A DNA stretch of 64,000 nucleotides from Alcaligenes faecalis (GCF_002443155.1 NZ_CP023667.1:1736001-1800000); one strand, 5' to 3'; counted from the first letter of the stretch, positions 8,800-17,871 are shown. The notes: a model not told the origin generated them from the letters alone. Program-made: numbers and translations.

Positions 8800-10014
8800 A
8801 TGACTGTTTTCTCTCCTGAAGTGCGCATCCGGCCTGGCTCTGGACCTGCCACTCTGCTGCCCAGCCTGCCGCCCTTGTCCGTCTACGTGCACGTGCCCTG
8901 GTGCGTACGCAAATGCCCGTACTGTGACTTCAACTCACACGAAGCACCCGCTGAACTGCCCGAAAACGAATATCTGGACGCCTTGCAGGCCGATCTGGAA
9001 CAAACCCTGCCGCTGGTCTGGGGCAGGCAGGTAATTTCCGTTTTTATCGGTGGCGGCACGCCCAGCCTGCTGTCGGCCCAGGCGCTGGACCGCATGCTGG
9101 CCTTGCTGCGCTCCCATCTGAACCTGTTGCCTGATGCGGAAATCACCCTGGAAGCCAATCCCGGAGCCTCGGAAGCCTCGCGCTTCATGGATTTTGCGCA
9201 AAGTGGCGTGAACCGGATTTCCCTGGGTATCCAGAGCTTTAACGACGAAGCCCTGAAAGCGCTGGGCCGCATTCACGACAGCCAGCAAGCGCAGCAGGCC
9301 GTTGAAGCCGCCATGAAGGCCGTAGACCGCGTGAACCTGGACGTCATGTATGCCTTGCCAGGCCAGACCCCAGCACAATCCGAGCAGGACATTTTGCAGG
9401 CCATGTCTTATGAGCCCGAGCACTTGTCGCTCTACCATTTGACGCTGGAACCCAACACGGTCTTTGCCAAGTATCCGCCAGTCTTGCCTGATGACGACGA
9501 CAGCGCTGCCATGCAGGACCGCCTGATCGAGCTGACTGCCAGCCGTGGCTGGAACCAGTACGAGATCTCGGCCTACAGCAAACGGGGTGGCCATAGCCGC
9601 CACAATCTGAATTATTGGGAATTTGGCGACTATATCGGTATAGGCCCGGGTGCCCACGGCAAACTGTCCTTTCACGACCGCATTATCCGTACCGCCACCA
9701 CGCGCAGCCCGGCGCAATGGATGCAGAACGCCATCAAGCGCGACGGCAGCCACTATGCGTACAATGCCCGCGTCATGCCGAAAGAACTGCCTTTTGAGTT
9801 CATGCTGAATGTGCTGCGTCTGAAAGAGGGCGTACCCGCCCAGTACTTCCAGGAACGCACGGGTGTGCCCCTTGCTCACATCCTGCCCGTGATCAAGCGC
9901 AATATCGAGAAAGGTTTGCTGGCGTCCGATCCAGTTCGTATTCGCACCACGGATTTAGGCTGGCGATTCTTAAATGATTTACAGGAAGCATTCCTGCCTG
10001 ATGAAGCTTCCTGA
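8800..10014 (+). CDS. hemW: HemW, radical SAM heme chaperone
   Basis: The 404-residue product belongs to the oxygen-independent coproporphyrinogen oxidase-like radical SAM family. The cluster-binding CxxxCxxC is C35-VRK-C39-PY-C42, after YVHVPWC. GGGTPSLLS, EANPGASEASRF and RISLGIQSFND are typical SAM-binding and barrel motifs, and HNLNYWEFGDYIGIGPGAHGK is in the HemW C-terminal half. HemW is now regarded as a heme-delivery protein rather than a coproporphyrinogen oxidase. The extra-short N-terminus before the cluster, compared with HemN, supports the HemW call. It is the last gene of the rph-rdgB-hemW run. Confidence 0.93.
   Translation: MTVFSPEVRIRPGSGPATLLPSLPPLSVYVHVPWCVRKCPYCDFNSHEAPAELPENEYLDALQADLEQTLPLVWGRQVISVFIGGGTPSLLSAQALDRMLALLRSHLNLLPDAEITLEANPGASEASRFMDFAQSGVNRISLGIQSFNDEALKALGRIHDSQQAQQAVEAAMKAVDRVNLDVMYALPGQTPAQSEQDILQAMSYEPEHLSLYHLTLEPNTVFAKYPPVLPDDDDSAAMQDRLIELTASRGWNQYEISAYSKRGGHSRHNLNYWEFGDYIGIGPGAHGKLSFHDRIIRTATTRSPAQWMQNAIKRDGSHYAYNARVMPKELPFEFMLNVLRLKEGVPAQYFQERTGVPLAHILPVIKRNIEKGLLASDPVRIRTTDLGWRFLNDLQEAFLPDEAS
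9983..10012 (+). terminator. Possible weak terminator overlapping the hemW 3' end
   Basis: Arms AGGAAGC (9983-9989) and GCTTCCT (10006-10012) form a perfect 7-bp stem spanning the hemW stop codon. It is followed by an AT-rich but not pure T tract. It could end or attenuate the rph-rdgB-hemW transcript. Confidence 0.35.
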
Positions 10015-10043
10015 CATTTAATTGTTTATTTAAGACATTTTTT

Positions 10044-10061
10044 ATTGTGCATCTGCACAAT
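10044..10061. promoter_or_regulatory. Inverted repeat upstream of glnA (possible operator)
   Basis: Perfect arms ATTGTGC and GCACAAT are separated by ATCT. It lies about 180 bp before the glnA start, in the AT-rich gap after hemW. The half-sites point the opposite way to the NtrC consensus (TGCAC...GTGCA), so another regulator is more likely. Confidence 0.4.
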
Positions 10062-10079
10062 TGCTCTACAATTAATTTC

Positions 10080-10095
10080 TGGTAAGTCCTATGCC
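10080..10095 (+). promoter_or_regulatory. Candidate sigma-54 promoter for glnA
   Basis: TGGTAAGTCCTATGCC has the invariant GG and GC elements exactly 10 bp apart and keeps TGG, A, G and TGC of the -24/-12 consensus. It mismatches at the C before A and in the TT of TTGC. Sigma-54 control of glnA under nitrogen limitation is well known in proteobacteria. The predicted RNA start would be near 10106, giving a leader of about 135 nt. Confidence 0.35.
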
Positions 10096-10241
10096 ATAAC
10101 GAATTTATCGATGCCGGTCTGTTTGCATCAATTCAGCCCCGATTTTGATAAGCGTGTTGAAGACCTGCCTTAGTGGGTTACACAATGATCCGCGCCACTC
10201 CTCCTCACTTTTTTGTTAACGTCATTGACGCTGGAGTAATC

Positions 10242-11654
10242 ATGTCCTCCCCCGAAGATGTTCTGAAGATCATTGCCGAACGCGAAATCACGTTTGTCGA
10301 TTTCCGCTTTACCGATACTCTGGGCCGCGAGCACCACTTGACCACCCCCGCACACGCGGTGGACGAGGATCGCTTCGAGTCTGGTGTCGCTTTTGACGGC
10401 TCTTCCTTGCCTGGCTGGAAAGGAATTGAAGCCTCGGACATGTTGCTCATCCCGGACGCCAGAACCGCCCGTATGGACCCGTTCCGTGAAGAGCCCACCC
10501 TGATTCTGACCTGCGATGTGGTCGAGCCCTCCGATCTGAAGGGTTACGACCGCGATCCACGTTCGCTGGCCAAGCGTGCTGAAGCCTACCTGCGCTCCAG
10601 CGGTTTGGGCGATACCGCGTACTTTGGTCCCGAGCCAGAATTCTTCGTGTTCGACGGTATTACCTGGAACGACGACATGTCGGGCAGCTTCGTGAAGATT
10701 CGTTCCGAAGAAGCCCCCTGGTCGCGCGGTCTGGAACTCAATGGCAACAACCTGGGACACCGTCCTGGTGTCAAAGGCGGTTACGTTCCTGTTTCGCCCA
10801 CGGATTCGTTTGCCGACTTGCGCTCCGAAATGTGTTTGTTGCTGGAACAGCAGGGCGTTCCTGTTGAAATCCATCACCACGAAGTGGCGGCCCCCGGTCA
10901 ACTGGAAATCGGCACGCGCTTCTCGACTCTGGTCGAGCGTGCCGACTGGAACCAAATCCTGAAATACACCGTCCACAACGTGGCGCATGTTTATGGCAAA
11001 ACAGCCACCTTCATGCCCAAACCCGTCGTTGGTGACAACGGTTCCGGCATGCACGTGCATCAGTCTATCTGGAAAGACGGCCAGAACTTGTTTGCCGGTA
11101 ACGAATACGCCGGTCTGTCCGAGTTCGCGTTGTTCTACATTGGCGGCATCATCAAGCACGCCCGTGCCCTGAACGCCATCACCAACCCCACGACCAATTC
11201 CTACAAGCGTCTGGTGCCGCACTTTGAAGCTCCGGTCAAACTGGCGTACTCCGCCCGTAACCGTTCGGCCTCGATCCGCATTCCTTACGTCAGCAACCCC
11301 AAGGCACGACGTGTGGAAGCCCGCTTCCCCGATCCAATGGCCAACCCATACCTGGCTTTCTCGGCCTTGATGATGGCCGGTCTGGACGGTGTGCAGAACA
11401 AGATTCACCCCGGCGATGCAGCCGACAAGAACTTGTACGATCTGCCCCCCGAAGAAGATGCAAAAATCCCAACCGTTTGTGTGTCACTGGAACAAGCGAT
11501 CGAGTCCCTGGACAAAGATCGCGAATTCCTGACCCGTGGCGGTGTGTTCAGCAATGAAATGCTGGACGCCTTCATCGAGCTGAAACAAGCCGAAATCACC
11601 CGTCTGCGCATGGTGCCGCATCCGGTCGAATTCGACATGTACTACAGCCTGTAA
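10242..11654 (+). CDS. glnA: Glutamine synthetase type I
   Basis: The 470-residue protein is a GSI-beta dodecamer subunit that makes glutamine from glutamate, ammonia and ATP. Signatures include [17 protein letters not shown], the metal-binding [32 protein letters not shown] and [15 protein letters not shown]399 in NLYDLPPEE is the tyrosine adenylylated by GlnE, so post-translational control is expected. The ATG at 10242 has GGAG 6 nt upstream and gives [20 protein letters not shown]. No ntrB/ntrC genes follow. The gene appears monocistronic, with a strong terminator 32 bp past the stop. Confidence 0.97.
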   Translation: MSSPEDVLKIIAEREITFVDFRFTDTLGREHHLTTPAHAVDEDRFESGVAFDGSSLPGWKGIEASDMLLIPDARTARMDPFREEPTLILTCDVVEPSDLKGYDRDPRSLAKRAEAYLRSSGLGDTAYFGPEPEFFVFDGITWNDDMSGSFVKIRSEEAPWSRGLELNGNNLGHRPGVKGGYVPVSPTDSFADLRSEMCLLLEQQGVPVEIHHHEVAAPGQLEIGTRFSTLVERADWNQILKYTVHNVAHVYGKTATFMPKPVVGDNGSGMHVHQSIWKDGQNLFAGNEYAGLSEFALFYIGGIIKHARALNAITNPTTNSYKRLVPHFEAPVKLAYSARNRSASIRIPYVSNPKARRVEARFPDPMANPYLAFSALMMAGLDGVQNKIHPGDAADKNLYDLPPEEDAKIPTVCVSLEQAIESLDKDREFLTRGGVFSNEMLDAFIELKQAEITRLRMVPHPVEFDMYYSL

Positions 11655-11686
11655 GATCGAAGGCGCTGGCGTTGGCCAGCACGATC

Positions 11687-11716
11687 AAAAAGAGCGGCTT
11701 TCGGGCCGCTCTTTTT
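11687..11716 (+). terminator. Intrinsic terminator of glnA
   Basis: AGAGCGGC (11691-11698) pairs with GCCGCTCT (11705-11712) around a 6-nt loop. It is followed by four more T, with matching A residues before the stem. Confidence 0.9.
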
Positions 11717-11777
11717 ATTCTCCGTTCAGACGATTACCATACGCAGTCTATAAATCACTATCGTCATGGAAGCAGAG

Positions 11778-12236
11778 ATGGACCTGGATTTTCAATGGAA
11801 ACGGCTGGACGATCTGTCCACGCGGGAAATGTACACAATCATCCAGGCTCGCGAGGCCGTGTTTGTCGTGGAGCAGGCTTGCGCCTACCAGGAAGTTGAC
11901 GGCCTGGATCTGGATTCCTGGCATTTGTCCGTGCTCAAAGACGGCGAACTGGCTGCCTATGCCCGCGTTGTGGAGCCTGGCTTGAAGTATGAGGAGCCTT
12001 CCATTGGCCGTGTCCTGACCCTAGCCAAGTTCCGCAGCCTGAAAATTGGCTATGCACTGGTGGCTGAAGCCATTCGCTTTACAGAAACCCACTATCCTGG
12101 CGCAGGCATACGCATTGGCGCACAAGCGCATTTACAGAAATTCTACGGTTCTTTAGGTTTTGAACCTGTGGGCGAGATCTACGACGAGGACGGCATTGCT
12201 CATATTGATATGGTCAAAGCGGCTGTCATCGCTTGA
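11778..12236 (+). CDS. elaA: ElaA-like GNAT family N-acetyltransferase
   Basis: With the start at 11778 the product is 152 residues, the same size as ElaA. The family segment REAVFVVEQACAYQEVDGLD is followed by the acetyl-CoA fold: GRVLTLAKFRSLKIGYALV and IRIGAQAHLQKFYGSLGFEP. ElaA proteins are cytoplasmic acetyltransferases of poorly known substrate. Start choice: GAAGCAGAG lies just before 11778, whereas an ATG 12 bp upstream (11766) lacks a good ribosome site; both are possible. It ends 6 bp from the convergent LysR gene. Confidence 0.88.
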   Translation: MDLDFQWKRLDDLSTREMYTIIQAREAVFVVEQACAYQEVDGLDLDSWHLSVLKDGELAAYARVVEPGLKYEEPSIGRVLTLAKFRSLKIGYALVAEAIRFTETHYPGAGIRIGAQAHLQKFYGSLGFEPVGEIYDEDGIAHIDMVKAAVIA

Positions 12237-12242
12237 TAGGGT

Positions 12243-13172
12243 CTACTGCTCACTTAAGCCAGGCAAAGCGGAAATATCGTCTTGCGCCTTAAGATACTCA
12301 ATCAAGGCACGCGCCGAGTTCGACAAATGCCGTCTATGTGTATACGCCAGTACCAGACGCAAAGGGGCAGGAGGCAAGGGCAGGGGAACGGAAACCAGGC
12401 GCCCTTGTTTGATCTCTTTTTCACACCCTTGCTGCGCCAGCATTGCAAAACCCAGCCCTTTGACGGCACCAGCTCCTGCCAGCAAGCCGCTATTCACACG
12501 AAAACGGCTGGGAACATTCAGAATTTGAAAGCGACCATCGGGTAAGACAAACTGCCAGGCCTGGCCATCCAAAGCCGTATCAGTCGTAATGCAGGGCAAG
12601 TGCTCCAACTCTTCCAGGCTGGTGGGCATACCGTATTGCTGGATCAAAGCAGGCGCGGCGACGACCTGACAATCAAAAGAACACAACTCCTGCACCACCA
12701 GGCTGCTGTCCGGCAAAGCCCCCCGACACATCAGCAAAGCCAGATCAAAATCCTGCGCCAGTACCCCTGGACCTTCCAGATTGGTCTGACAGTGCAGCTC
12801 CAGCTCCGGATGTTGCGCCGCAAAATCCGCCAAAATCCCCGCCAATAAAAACGGCCCTACCTCGGAGGGGATGCAAATCCGCAAGCGTCCCGACAAACGG
12901 GTACGCTGATCCAGCAAATCCTGCTCGGCTTGTTTTAATGCTCCCCACCAGGGCTGAACCGTATCGAACAGGCCTTGGCCCACACTGGTCAAGCGCAACT
13001 GCCGGGAACTACGTTCCAGTAAACGCTGACCAATCTGCCGCTCGAGTTGCGCCACATAGCGGCTGACATTGGAGGTTGGCAAATCCAGTGCCTGGGCTGC
13101 GGCCGTAAAACTACCGCTTTCAGCGACTTGGACAAAAACCCGCAAGGCATTCAGATTCAGCTGGGAAGTCAT
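12243..13172 (-). CDS. LysR family regulator, divergent from an MFS gene
   Basis: A 309-residue LysR protein. The N-terminal helix-turn-helix is clear in NALRVFVQVAESGSFTAAAQ and ALDLPTSNVSRYVAQLERQIG, followed by the substrate-binding domain. The TSNVSRYVAQLE recognition helix places it in the large subgroup of local regulators that act on a divergent neighbour. It is transcribed away from the MFS gene at 13275, and the 102 bp between them hold a double palindrome (13184-13231). Likely role: self-repression and ligand-dependent control of the transporter. The ligand is unknown. Confidence 0.9.
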   Translation of the reverse strand: MTSQLNLNALRVFVQVAESGSFTAAAQALDLPTSNVSRYVAQLERQIGQRLLERSSRQLRLTSVGQGLFDTVQPWWGALKQAEQDLLDQRTRLSGRLRICIPSEVGPFLLAGILADFAAQHPELELHCQTNLEGPGVLAQDFDLALLMCRGALPDSSLVVQELCSFDCQVVAAPALIQQYGMPTSLEELEHLPCITTDTALDGQAWQFVLPDGRFQILNVPSRFRVNSGLLAGAGAVKGLGFAMLAQQGCEKEIKQGRLVSVPLPLPPAPLRLVLAYTHRRHLSNSARALIEYLKAQDDISALPGLSEQ

Positions 13173-13183
13173 AGGATTATCCC

Positions 13184-13231
13184 GGTTTTGATAATTTGAT
13201 ATTCAAATTATAGAGACTACTTATCAAAACC
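13184..13231. promoter_or_regulatory. Nested palindromic operator between LysR and MFS genes
   Basis: An outer inverted repeat has arms GGTTTTGATAA (13184-13194) and TTATCAAAACC (13221-13231), perfect over 11 bp. Inside it lies a second perfect repeat, ATAATTTGA (13191-13199) and TCAAATTAT (13203-13211) around TAT. The inner one contains the T-N11-A LysR spacing (T13196... A13208 region allows several registers). The site covers the start-proximal region of the LysR gene and lies 44 bp before the MFS start. Confidence 0.75.
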
Positions 13232-13274
13232 ACGAAGAATTAGGCTGGAGCCTTCTCTCTTTATACGTCTCGCC

Positions 13275-14468
13275 ATGTCTGATTCTGAAGTGTTTCACCC
13301 CCGGCTTCGTGCCCGTGCCGTCTCTTTCATCCAGTTTGTTCATGCTCTGGAGTTCATGGCCTTAACGCCTTTGTTCGTCTGGATGGCGATGGACTTTACT
13401 GTTCCAGCTACTTATGCCGGTTATGCCGCCTCCGCTTATATGGGCGCCGCCGCTTTATCGGGTATCTTGGCCGCTCGCTGGATGCACCGAGCCACTCTCA
13501 AGCCTTTATTGCTGCTGGCGCTGATTCTTTTGGCTGTATTGACCGCTTTGGGAGCCGTCAGCTCAGAGTTTGGTCTGTTTATCTTGCTGCGTTTTGGGGC
13601 CGGTTTGTTAGGTGGTTTCTTGATGAGCGCCGCCCTGACCTTGCTGCTGAACGGCATGAATGCGGAGCAACGGACCGACGCGATTGCCATTGTGGTCAGC
13701 GCCTTTGCCTTGGGCAGCATTATCGGCATGCCCGCCACCTTGTTCATCGCGGTGGAGCTGGGTTGGCGTATCGCCTTGATGGTTCTGGCTGGGCTTTGCC
13801 TGTTTGCCGCTGCCATTGCCTATCGCTATCTGCCTTCCAGCCCGCCCCTTGCTGCTCGAGCATCACAGCTGGCTATGGGTAAAGAAGCCTGGCGCTGGCT
13901 AAGCCTGCCGGCTATCGCACAGGCAGGCTCACTGTTGCTGATCCCGGTCCTGATCCCCATTCTGGCACTACGTTACGGCACTCAATTGCAGCAGATGCCA
14001 GCGATATTCATGTTGGGTGGGGTCGCTGCCTTGGTGGCCTCACGCCTGTCTGTCACGGGCATCAAGAAATGGGGGGAGACCTTGGTATCTGATCTGGGCA
14101 CGCTGATCTTGCTCTTGTCCTTGGCCATGCTGGCCCTGGGGTGGGGGACCGCCTACGGATTCATGATCCTGTTCATGATTGGCAGTTACTGCCGCCTGGT
14201 GTGCGCCAGCGCCTGCAGCGCCAGCTATCCCACTCAAGCTCAGCGGGGCCGTTTCATGGCTTTGCAGACCACGAGCAACCATATTGGCAGCTTTATTGCC
14301 TTGGCGGTTCCCTCCCTGCTTCTCGGTACGCTGGACATGTCCCTATCAACGCTGAATGTCTTGCTGCTACTGACCGCCCTGGTCGCGCTTGCCTTGCCCG
14401 TTTTAATGCGAGGGGCCGCCGCCAAGCCCTCCAGGAGTGACGATCAAATGCAAACAACTGATCACTAA
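13275..14468 (+). CDS. MFS transporter
   Basis: The 397-residue protein has about twelve hydrophobic segments and the major facilitator layout: TM1 near FIQFVHALEFMALTPLFVWMA, a short loop with ARWMHRATLKP in the motif A position, and LRFGAGLLGGFLMS in TM4. It is an inner-membrane secondary transporter. The divergent LysR and shared operator suggest ligand-induced expression, typical of drug or metabolite exporters. The loop after TM2 (RWMHRATLKP) is a degenerate form of the usual GxLaDrxGrk. The substrate cannot be told. A hairpin 36 bp past the stop may end the transcript. Confidence 0.88.
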   Translation: MSDSEVFHPRLRARAVSFIQFVHALEFMALTPLFVWMAMDFTVPATYAGYAASAYMGAAALSGILAARWMHRATLKPLLLLALILLAVLTALGAVSSEFGLFILLRFGAGLLGGFLMSAALTLLLNGMNAEQRTDAIAIVVSAFALGSIIGMPATLFIAVELGWRIALMVLAGLCLFAAAIAYRYLPSSPPLAARASQLAMGKEAWRWLSLPAIAQAGSLLLIPVLIPILALRYGTQLQQMPAIFMLGGVAALVASRLSVTGIKKWGETLVSDLGTLILLLSLAMLALGWGTAYGFMILFMIGSYCRLVCASACSASYPTQAQRGRFMALQTTSNHIGSFIALAVPSLLLGTLDMSLSTLNVLLLLTALVALALPVLMRGAAAKPSRSDDQMQTTDH

Positions 14469-14503
14469 CACTACTAAATCTCTACACCTGCTTACGCATA
14501 CTC

Positions 14504-14529
14504 CCTGACACCTGGTTTAGGGTGTCAGG
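14504..14529. other. Stem-loop after the MFS gene
   Basis: CCTGACACC (14504-14512) and GGTGTCAGG (14521-14529) pair perfectly over 9 bp with an 8-nt loop. No T-run follows on either strand. It is either a terminator-like RNA end structure or an operator for the glutaredoxin-MauE gene that starts 67 bp further on. Confidence 0.5.
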
Positions 14530-14595
14530 TAAACGCTTGCATGAGCGTCAGGGGAGGGGCTTCCGACAAACAGCATCACGTCAAAGGAGTCGCAT

Positions 14596-15357
14596 ATGGC
14601 TACACACACCGCCAAACGCGCCGAGCTTTACCGCATGGTGACTGCAGAACATATCTGCCCCTTCGGACTGAAGGCTCGCGCACTGCTCAAACGCAAAGGC
14701 TACGAGCTGGAGGACCACTGGCTAAGGAATCGCGAAGAGATTGATGCATTCAAGGCTGAGCACCATGTCAGCACTACCCCCCAAACCTTTATCGATGGGA
14801 AGCGCATAGGGGGCTATGACGAACTGGTCGAATATTTCGGCGGGACAGTCAAGGACAAGGATGCCGTCAGCTACACACCCGTCATCGCCTTGTTTGTGAT
14901 GGCTGCCTTGATGGCATTGGCCGTTTCATGGGCGGCCTTCGAGCAAATCGTGCTGCTGCAGACGGTGGAGTGGTTTATTGCGATTGCCATGTGTTTGCTG
15001 GCCGTTCAGAAACTCAAGGATGTAGACGGCTTTGCCACCATGTTTCTGAACTACGATCTGTTGGCCCAGCGATGGGTGCGTTATGCCTATCTGTATCCCT
15101 TTGGCGAAGCCTTGGCCGGTGTATTGATGCTGGCCGGCGCCATGATGTGGCTGTCTGTGCCCATTGCTTTATTTATTGGTGGCATAGGTGCCTGGTCAGT
15201 GTTCAAGGCGGTCTATATCGACAAGCGCGAATTGAAATGCGCTTGCGTGGGTGGCGACAGCAAGGTGCCCCTGGGCTTTGTATCGCTCACAGAAAACCTG
15301 ATGATGGTTGCGATGGCTGTCTGGATGATGATCAAGCCATCCTTGCTAAGCGCTTAG
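14596..15357 (+). CDS. Glutaredoxin domain fused to MauE/DoxX-like membrane domain
   Basis: The 253-residue protein has two parts. Residues about 8-80 are a glutaredoxin fold: LYRMVTAEHICPFGLKARAL with a single active-site Cys (C21-P-F-G), then TTPQTFIDGKRIGGYDELVEY, the TP and GG(Y/F)D signatures that bind glutathione. Residues about 95-250 hold four hydrophobic helices of the MauE/DoxX type (PVIALFVMAALMALAV, VEWFIAIAMCLLAV, FGEALAGVLMLAGAMM, LTENLMMVAMAVWMM). A KCACVGGDSKVPLGF loop lies before the last helix. It is probably an inner-membrane thiol-redox carrier with a cytoplasmic Grx head. AAAGGAGTCGCAT gives a strong ribosome site for ATG 14596. Confidence 0.85.
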   Translation: MATHTAKRAELYRMVTAEHICPFGLKARALLKRKGYELEDHWLRNREEIDAFKAEHHVSTTPQTFIDGKRIGGYDELVEYFGGTVKDKDAVSYTPVIALFVMAALMALAVSWAAFEQIVLLQTVEWFIAIAMCLLAVQKLKDVDGFATMFLNYDLLAQRWVRYAYLYPFGEALAGVLMLAGAMMWLSVPIALFIGGIGAWSVFKAVYIDKRELKCACVGGDSKVPLGFVSLTENLMMVAMAVWMMIKPSLLSA

Positions 15358-15421
15358 CAGTACACAAGACCAGAAGCCATACGCGCACAGCCTCAGTCTG
15401 AAAGAGATGGCTGGGTACTGC

Positions 15422-16210
15422 TTACAGTTCAGCGGGCTCGCCTCGCAAAAAGGCTTGGGCCCGCTGCGCCATGATGGCTTCGCGACGGATAAAGTCCGCC
15501 ACAAAATCATTCACCGGGCGGTGGTGCAAGCTGTAGGGTGTGTCCCACTGAATGATCTTGCCAGCCTGCATCACGCCAATGCGATCGGCAATGGCAAAGG
15601 CTTCAGCCTGATTATGCGTGACCAGAATCGCGGTAATGCCTGCGCTTTGCAGGATATCGCGCACCTCGAAGGCCAGACGTTCGCGGGTATCCACATCCAG
15701 ATTGGAAAAGGGCTCGTCCAATAACAGCAGGGAAGGTTTGGGAGCCAAGGCCCGTGCCAGGGCCACACGCTGTTGCTGACCGCCCGACAACTCATGCGGA
15801 TAACGCTGCGCCAGACGCGGCAAATCCACCAGTTCCAGCATTTCCAGAACTCGGGCCTGACGCTGGGCTTTATCCCATTTACGCAGACCAAAGGCCACGT
15901 TTTTTTCTACCGTCAGGTGAGGGAAGAGGGCGTAATCCTGGAACATCATGCCCACATGACGATCCTCCGGCGGCACTTGCTGAGCAACAGCTGACAAGAC
16001 ACGGCCATTCAACAGAATATGCCCGCTACGCAAGGGCTCGAAACCGGCAATCGCTCGCAAAACCGTGGTCTTGCCACAGCCCGATGCGCCTAGCAGACAG
16101 CCAATTTCCCCTTGGGGCAGATGCAGGCTGAGCTGGTCAACAACTGGCCGAAAGCCTTCGGACGTCTCATAGGACAGGGTAATCGCCTGCAAATCCAGAA
16201 AATCGTTCAT
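15422..16210 (-). CDS. fbpC: FbpC, ferric iron ABC transporter ATP-binding subunit
   Basis: The 262-residue ATPase has Walker A GASGCGKTT, Q-loop MFQDYALFPHL, signature LSGGQQQRVALARAL and Walker B LLLLDEPFSNLD. It is shorter than the typical ~350-residue FbpC and lacks most of the C-terminal TOBE regulatory region. It overlaps the permease stop by 4 bp (ATGA), so the two are translationally coupled. It energises Fe3+ uptake through the FbpB channel. Confidence 0.92.
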   Translation of the reverse strand: MNDFLDLQAITLSYETSEGFRPVVDQLSLHLPQGEIGCLLGASGCGKTTVLRAIAGFEPLRSGHILLNGRVLSAVAQQVPPEDRHVGMMFQDYALFPHLTVEKNVAFGLRKWDKAQRQARVLEMLELVDLPRLAQRYPHELSGGQQQRVALARALAPKPSLLLLDEPFSNLDVDTRERLAFEVRDILQSAGITAILVTHNQAEAFAIADRIGVMQAGKIIQWDTPYSLHHRPVNDFVADFIRREAIMAQRAQAFLRGEPAEL

Positions 16211-17871
16211 GATGCGCGTGGGCCAGAGGCCATCAATTGAGTACGTGCCAATAAAATAACGGGGATCAGGCCGGCCAGCACAATGGCCAGGGCAGCAACT
16301 GCGCCTTCCTCATACGTCCCACGAGCCGCTTCGGCATACAGCCAGGTTGCCAGGGTCTCGAAGTTCATCGGACGCAACAGCAAGGTCGCGGGCAGCTCTT
16401 TCATGGCATCCACAAAAATAAGCAGGGCAGCCGCGCCCATGGCGGGACGCAGCAAAGGCAAGTGCACGCGTTTGAGCGTACCTGCCGGGGTTTCACCCAA
16501 TAAACGGGAAGCCTGCTCCAAAGAAGCAGGAATACGAGCCAGACCAGCTTCAATACCGCCGATCGAGATCGCCAGAAAACGCAGGGTATAGGCCAGGACC
16601 AGGGCCAGTGTGGACCCCATCAACAACAGGCCCGTCGCCGAGATACCCAACCAGGACATGAGGTGATTGTAAAAGGAGTCAAACATGACCAAGGGCGTCA
16701 ACAGGCCAATCGCCAGCACCGTTCCCGGAATCGCATAACCCAGACTGCTGACACCAGCCAGAAAGCGGGCCAGACGCGGCTTGCGCCCCGAACGTACCGT
16801 ACGAGCAGCCCAGGCCACGATCAAACCACAAGAAAGCGTCACAATAGTTGCCAGAGCAGCGATATATAGGGTGTTCCAGGCACTGCTCAGCAATTGTGCC
16901 GATACACCGCCTGCCAGGCTCACATGCTTGACCGTCTCGTTCAACAAATACAGAGACGGGGCGACAAAGCCCACCAGCACAGGCGCCACGCCCAAAGCAA
17001 TGGCAATACAGGCGGCCGAGCCTTTCAGTTGCGTAGGCCGAATAGGTTCAGAGCGTTGATTACTGGAATAGGCTTGGCGACGGCGACCATAGCGCTCGAT
17101 GCTGATCAGCGCCGCCACCAGACAGAGCATGGAAACGGCAATTTGCGCCGCACCTGCCAAATCCGAGCGGGTCACCCACGTGGTGTAGATGGACACCGTC
17201 AGGGTCTGCACGCCCAGGAACTCGGAGGCACCAATATCGTTCAGGGTTTCCAGCAAGGCCAAGCTGACACCGACCGCAATTGCAGGGCGAGCCATGGGCA
17301 ACACAACACGGAAAAACACGCTGCGACCCGATTCACCCATAATGCGGGCCGCCTCCAGCAGGCTGGCCGATTGCGTGGCAAACATGGCGCGCGTACTCAG
17401 ATAAACGTAGGGGTAGAGCACCGAGCCCAACAAGAAAATCGCCCCGCCCAAAGAGCGCAGATCCGGCAAACGAAACTCACGCGGGCTGCTATAGCCCAAT
17501 ACATAGCGGATGGCAGACTGAATCGGACCGATCGGATGCAGCAAGTCCAGATAGGCAAAGGCCACGATATATGTCGGCACCGCCAGGGGCAGCAACAAAG
17601 CCCATTGCAAGACTCGTCGTCCGGGAAACTCGTAGGCGGTAATCAGCCAGGCTGAACCGACTCCCAAACAGCTCACGACCACGCCTACCCCCAGGAGCAG
17701 CAGCAAGGTATTGCTCATGGCTTGGGGCAGAACAAACTGGAACAGATGTGACCAGTGCTCGGTCGAGCCGCCCAAGGCGTGAGTCAGCAAGGTAAAAACA
17801 GGCGCAGCCACGATCAGGGCAATCACAGCAGCAGCCAAGGACCAAAGGGGCAGACGACGAAAAAAGGGCAT
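16207..17871 (-). CDS. fbpB: FbpB, ferric iron ABC transporter permease
   Basis: A 554-residue fused-type permease with two homologous halves, each with about six membrane helices and an EAA loop (LEAARIMGESGRSVFFRVVLP in the first half and LEQASRLLGETPAGTLKRVHLP in the second). This duplicated layout is typical of the Fbp/Sfu/Hit iron transporters. It forms the inner-membrane path for Fe3+ delivered by FbpA. The gene follows fbpA after 94 bp that contain a stable hairpin, and overlaps fbpC. Confidence 0.93.
   Translation of the reverse strand: MPFFRRLPLWSLAAAVIALIVAAPVFTLLTHALGGSTEHWSHLFQFVLPQAMSNTLLLLLGVGVVVSCLGVGSAWLITAYEFPGRRVLQWALLLPLAVPTYIVAFAYLDLLHPIGPIQSAIRYVLGYSSPREFRLPDLRSLGGAIFLLGSVLYPYVYLSTRAMFATQSASLLEAARIMGESGRSVFFRVVLPMARPAIAVGVSLALLETLNDIGASEFLGVQTLTVSIYTTWVTRSDLAGAAQIAVSMLCLVAALISIERYGRRRQAYSSNQRSEPIRPTQLKGSAACIAIALGVAPVLVGFVAPSLYLLNETVKHVSLAGGVSAQLLSSAWNTLYIAALATIVTLSCGLIVAWAARTVRSGRKPRLARFLAGVSSLGYAIPGTVLAIGLLTPLVMFDSFYNHLMSWLGISATGLLLMGSTLALVLAYTLRFLAISIGGIEAGLARIPASLEQASRLLGETPAGTLKRVHLPLLRPAMGAAALLIFVDAMKELPATLLLRPMNFETLATWLYAEAARGTYEEGAVAALAIVLAGLIPVILLARTQLMASGPRAS

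Noticed and set aside
10044..10061. NtrC binding site
   Set aside because: The arms are GTGCA then TGCAC, the reverse of the NtrC half-site order, so it is listed only as an unassigned palindrome.
15407..15724. Possible gene opposite fbpC
   Set aside because: It is the antisense shadow of the ABC ATPase with no start signal or motif.
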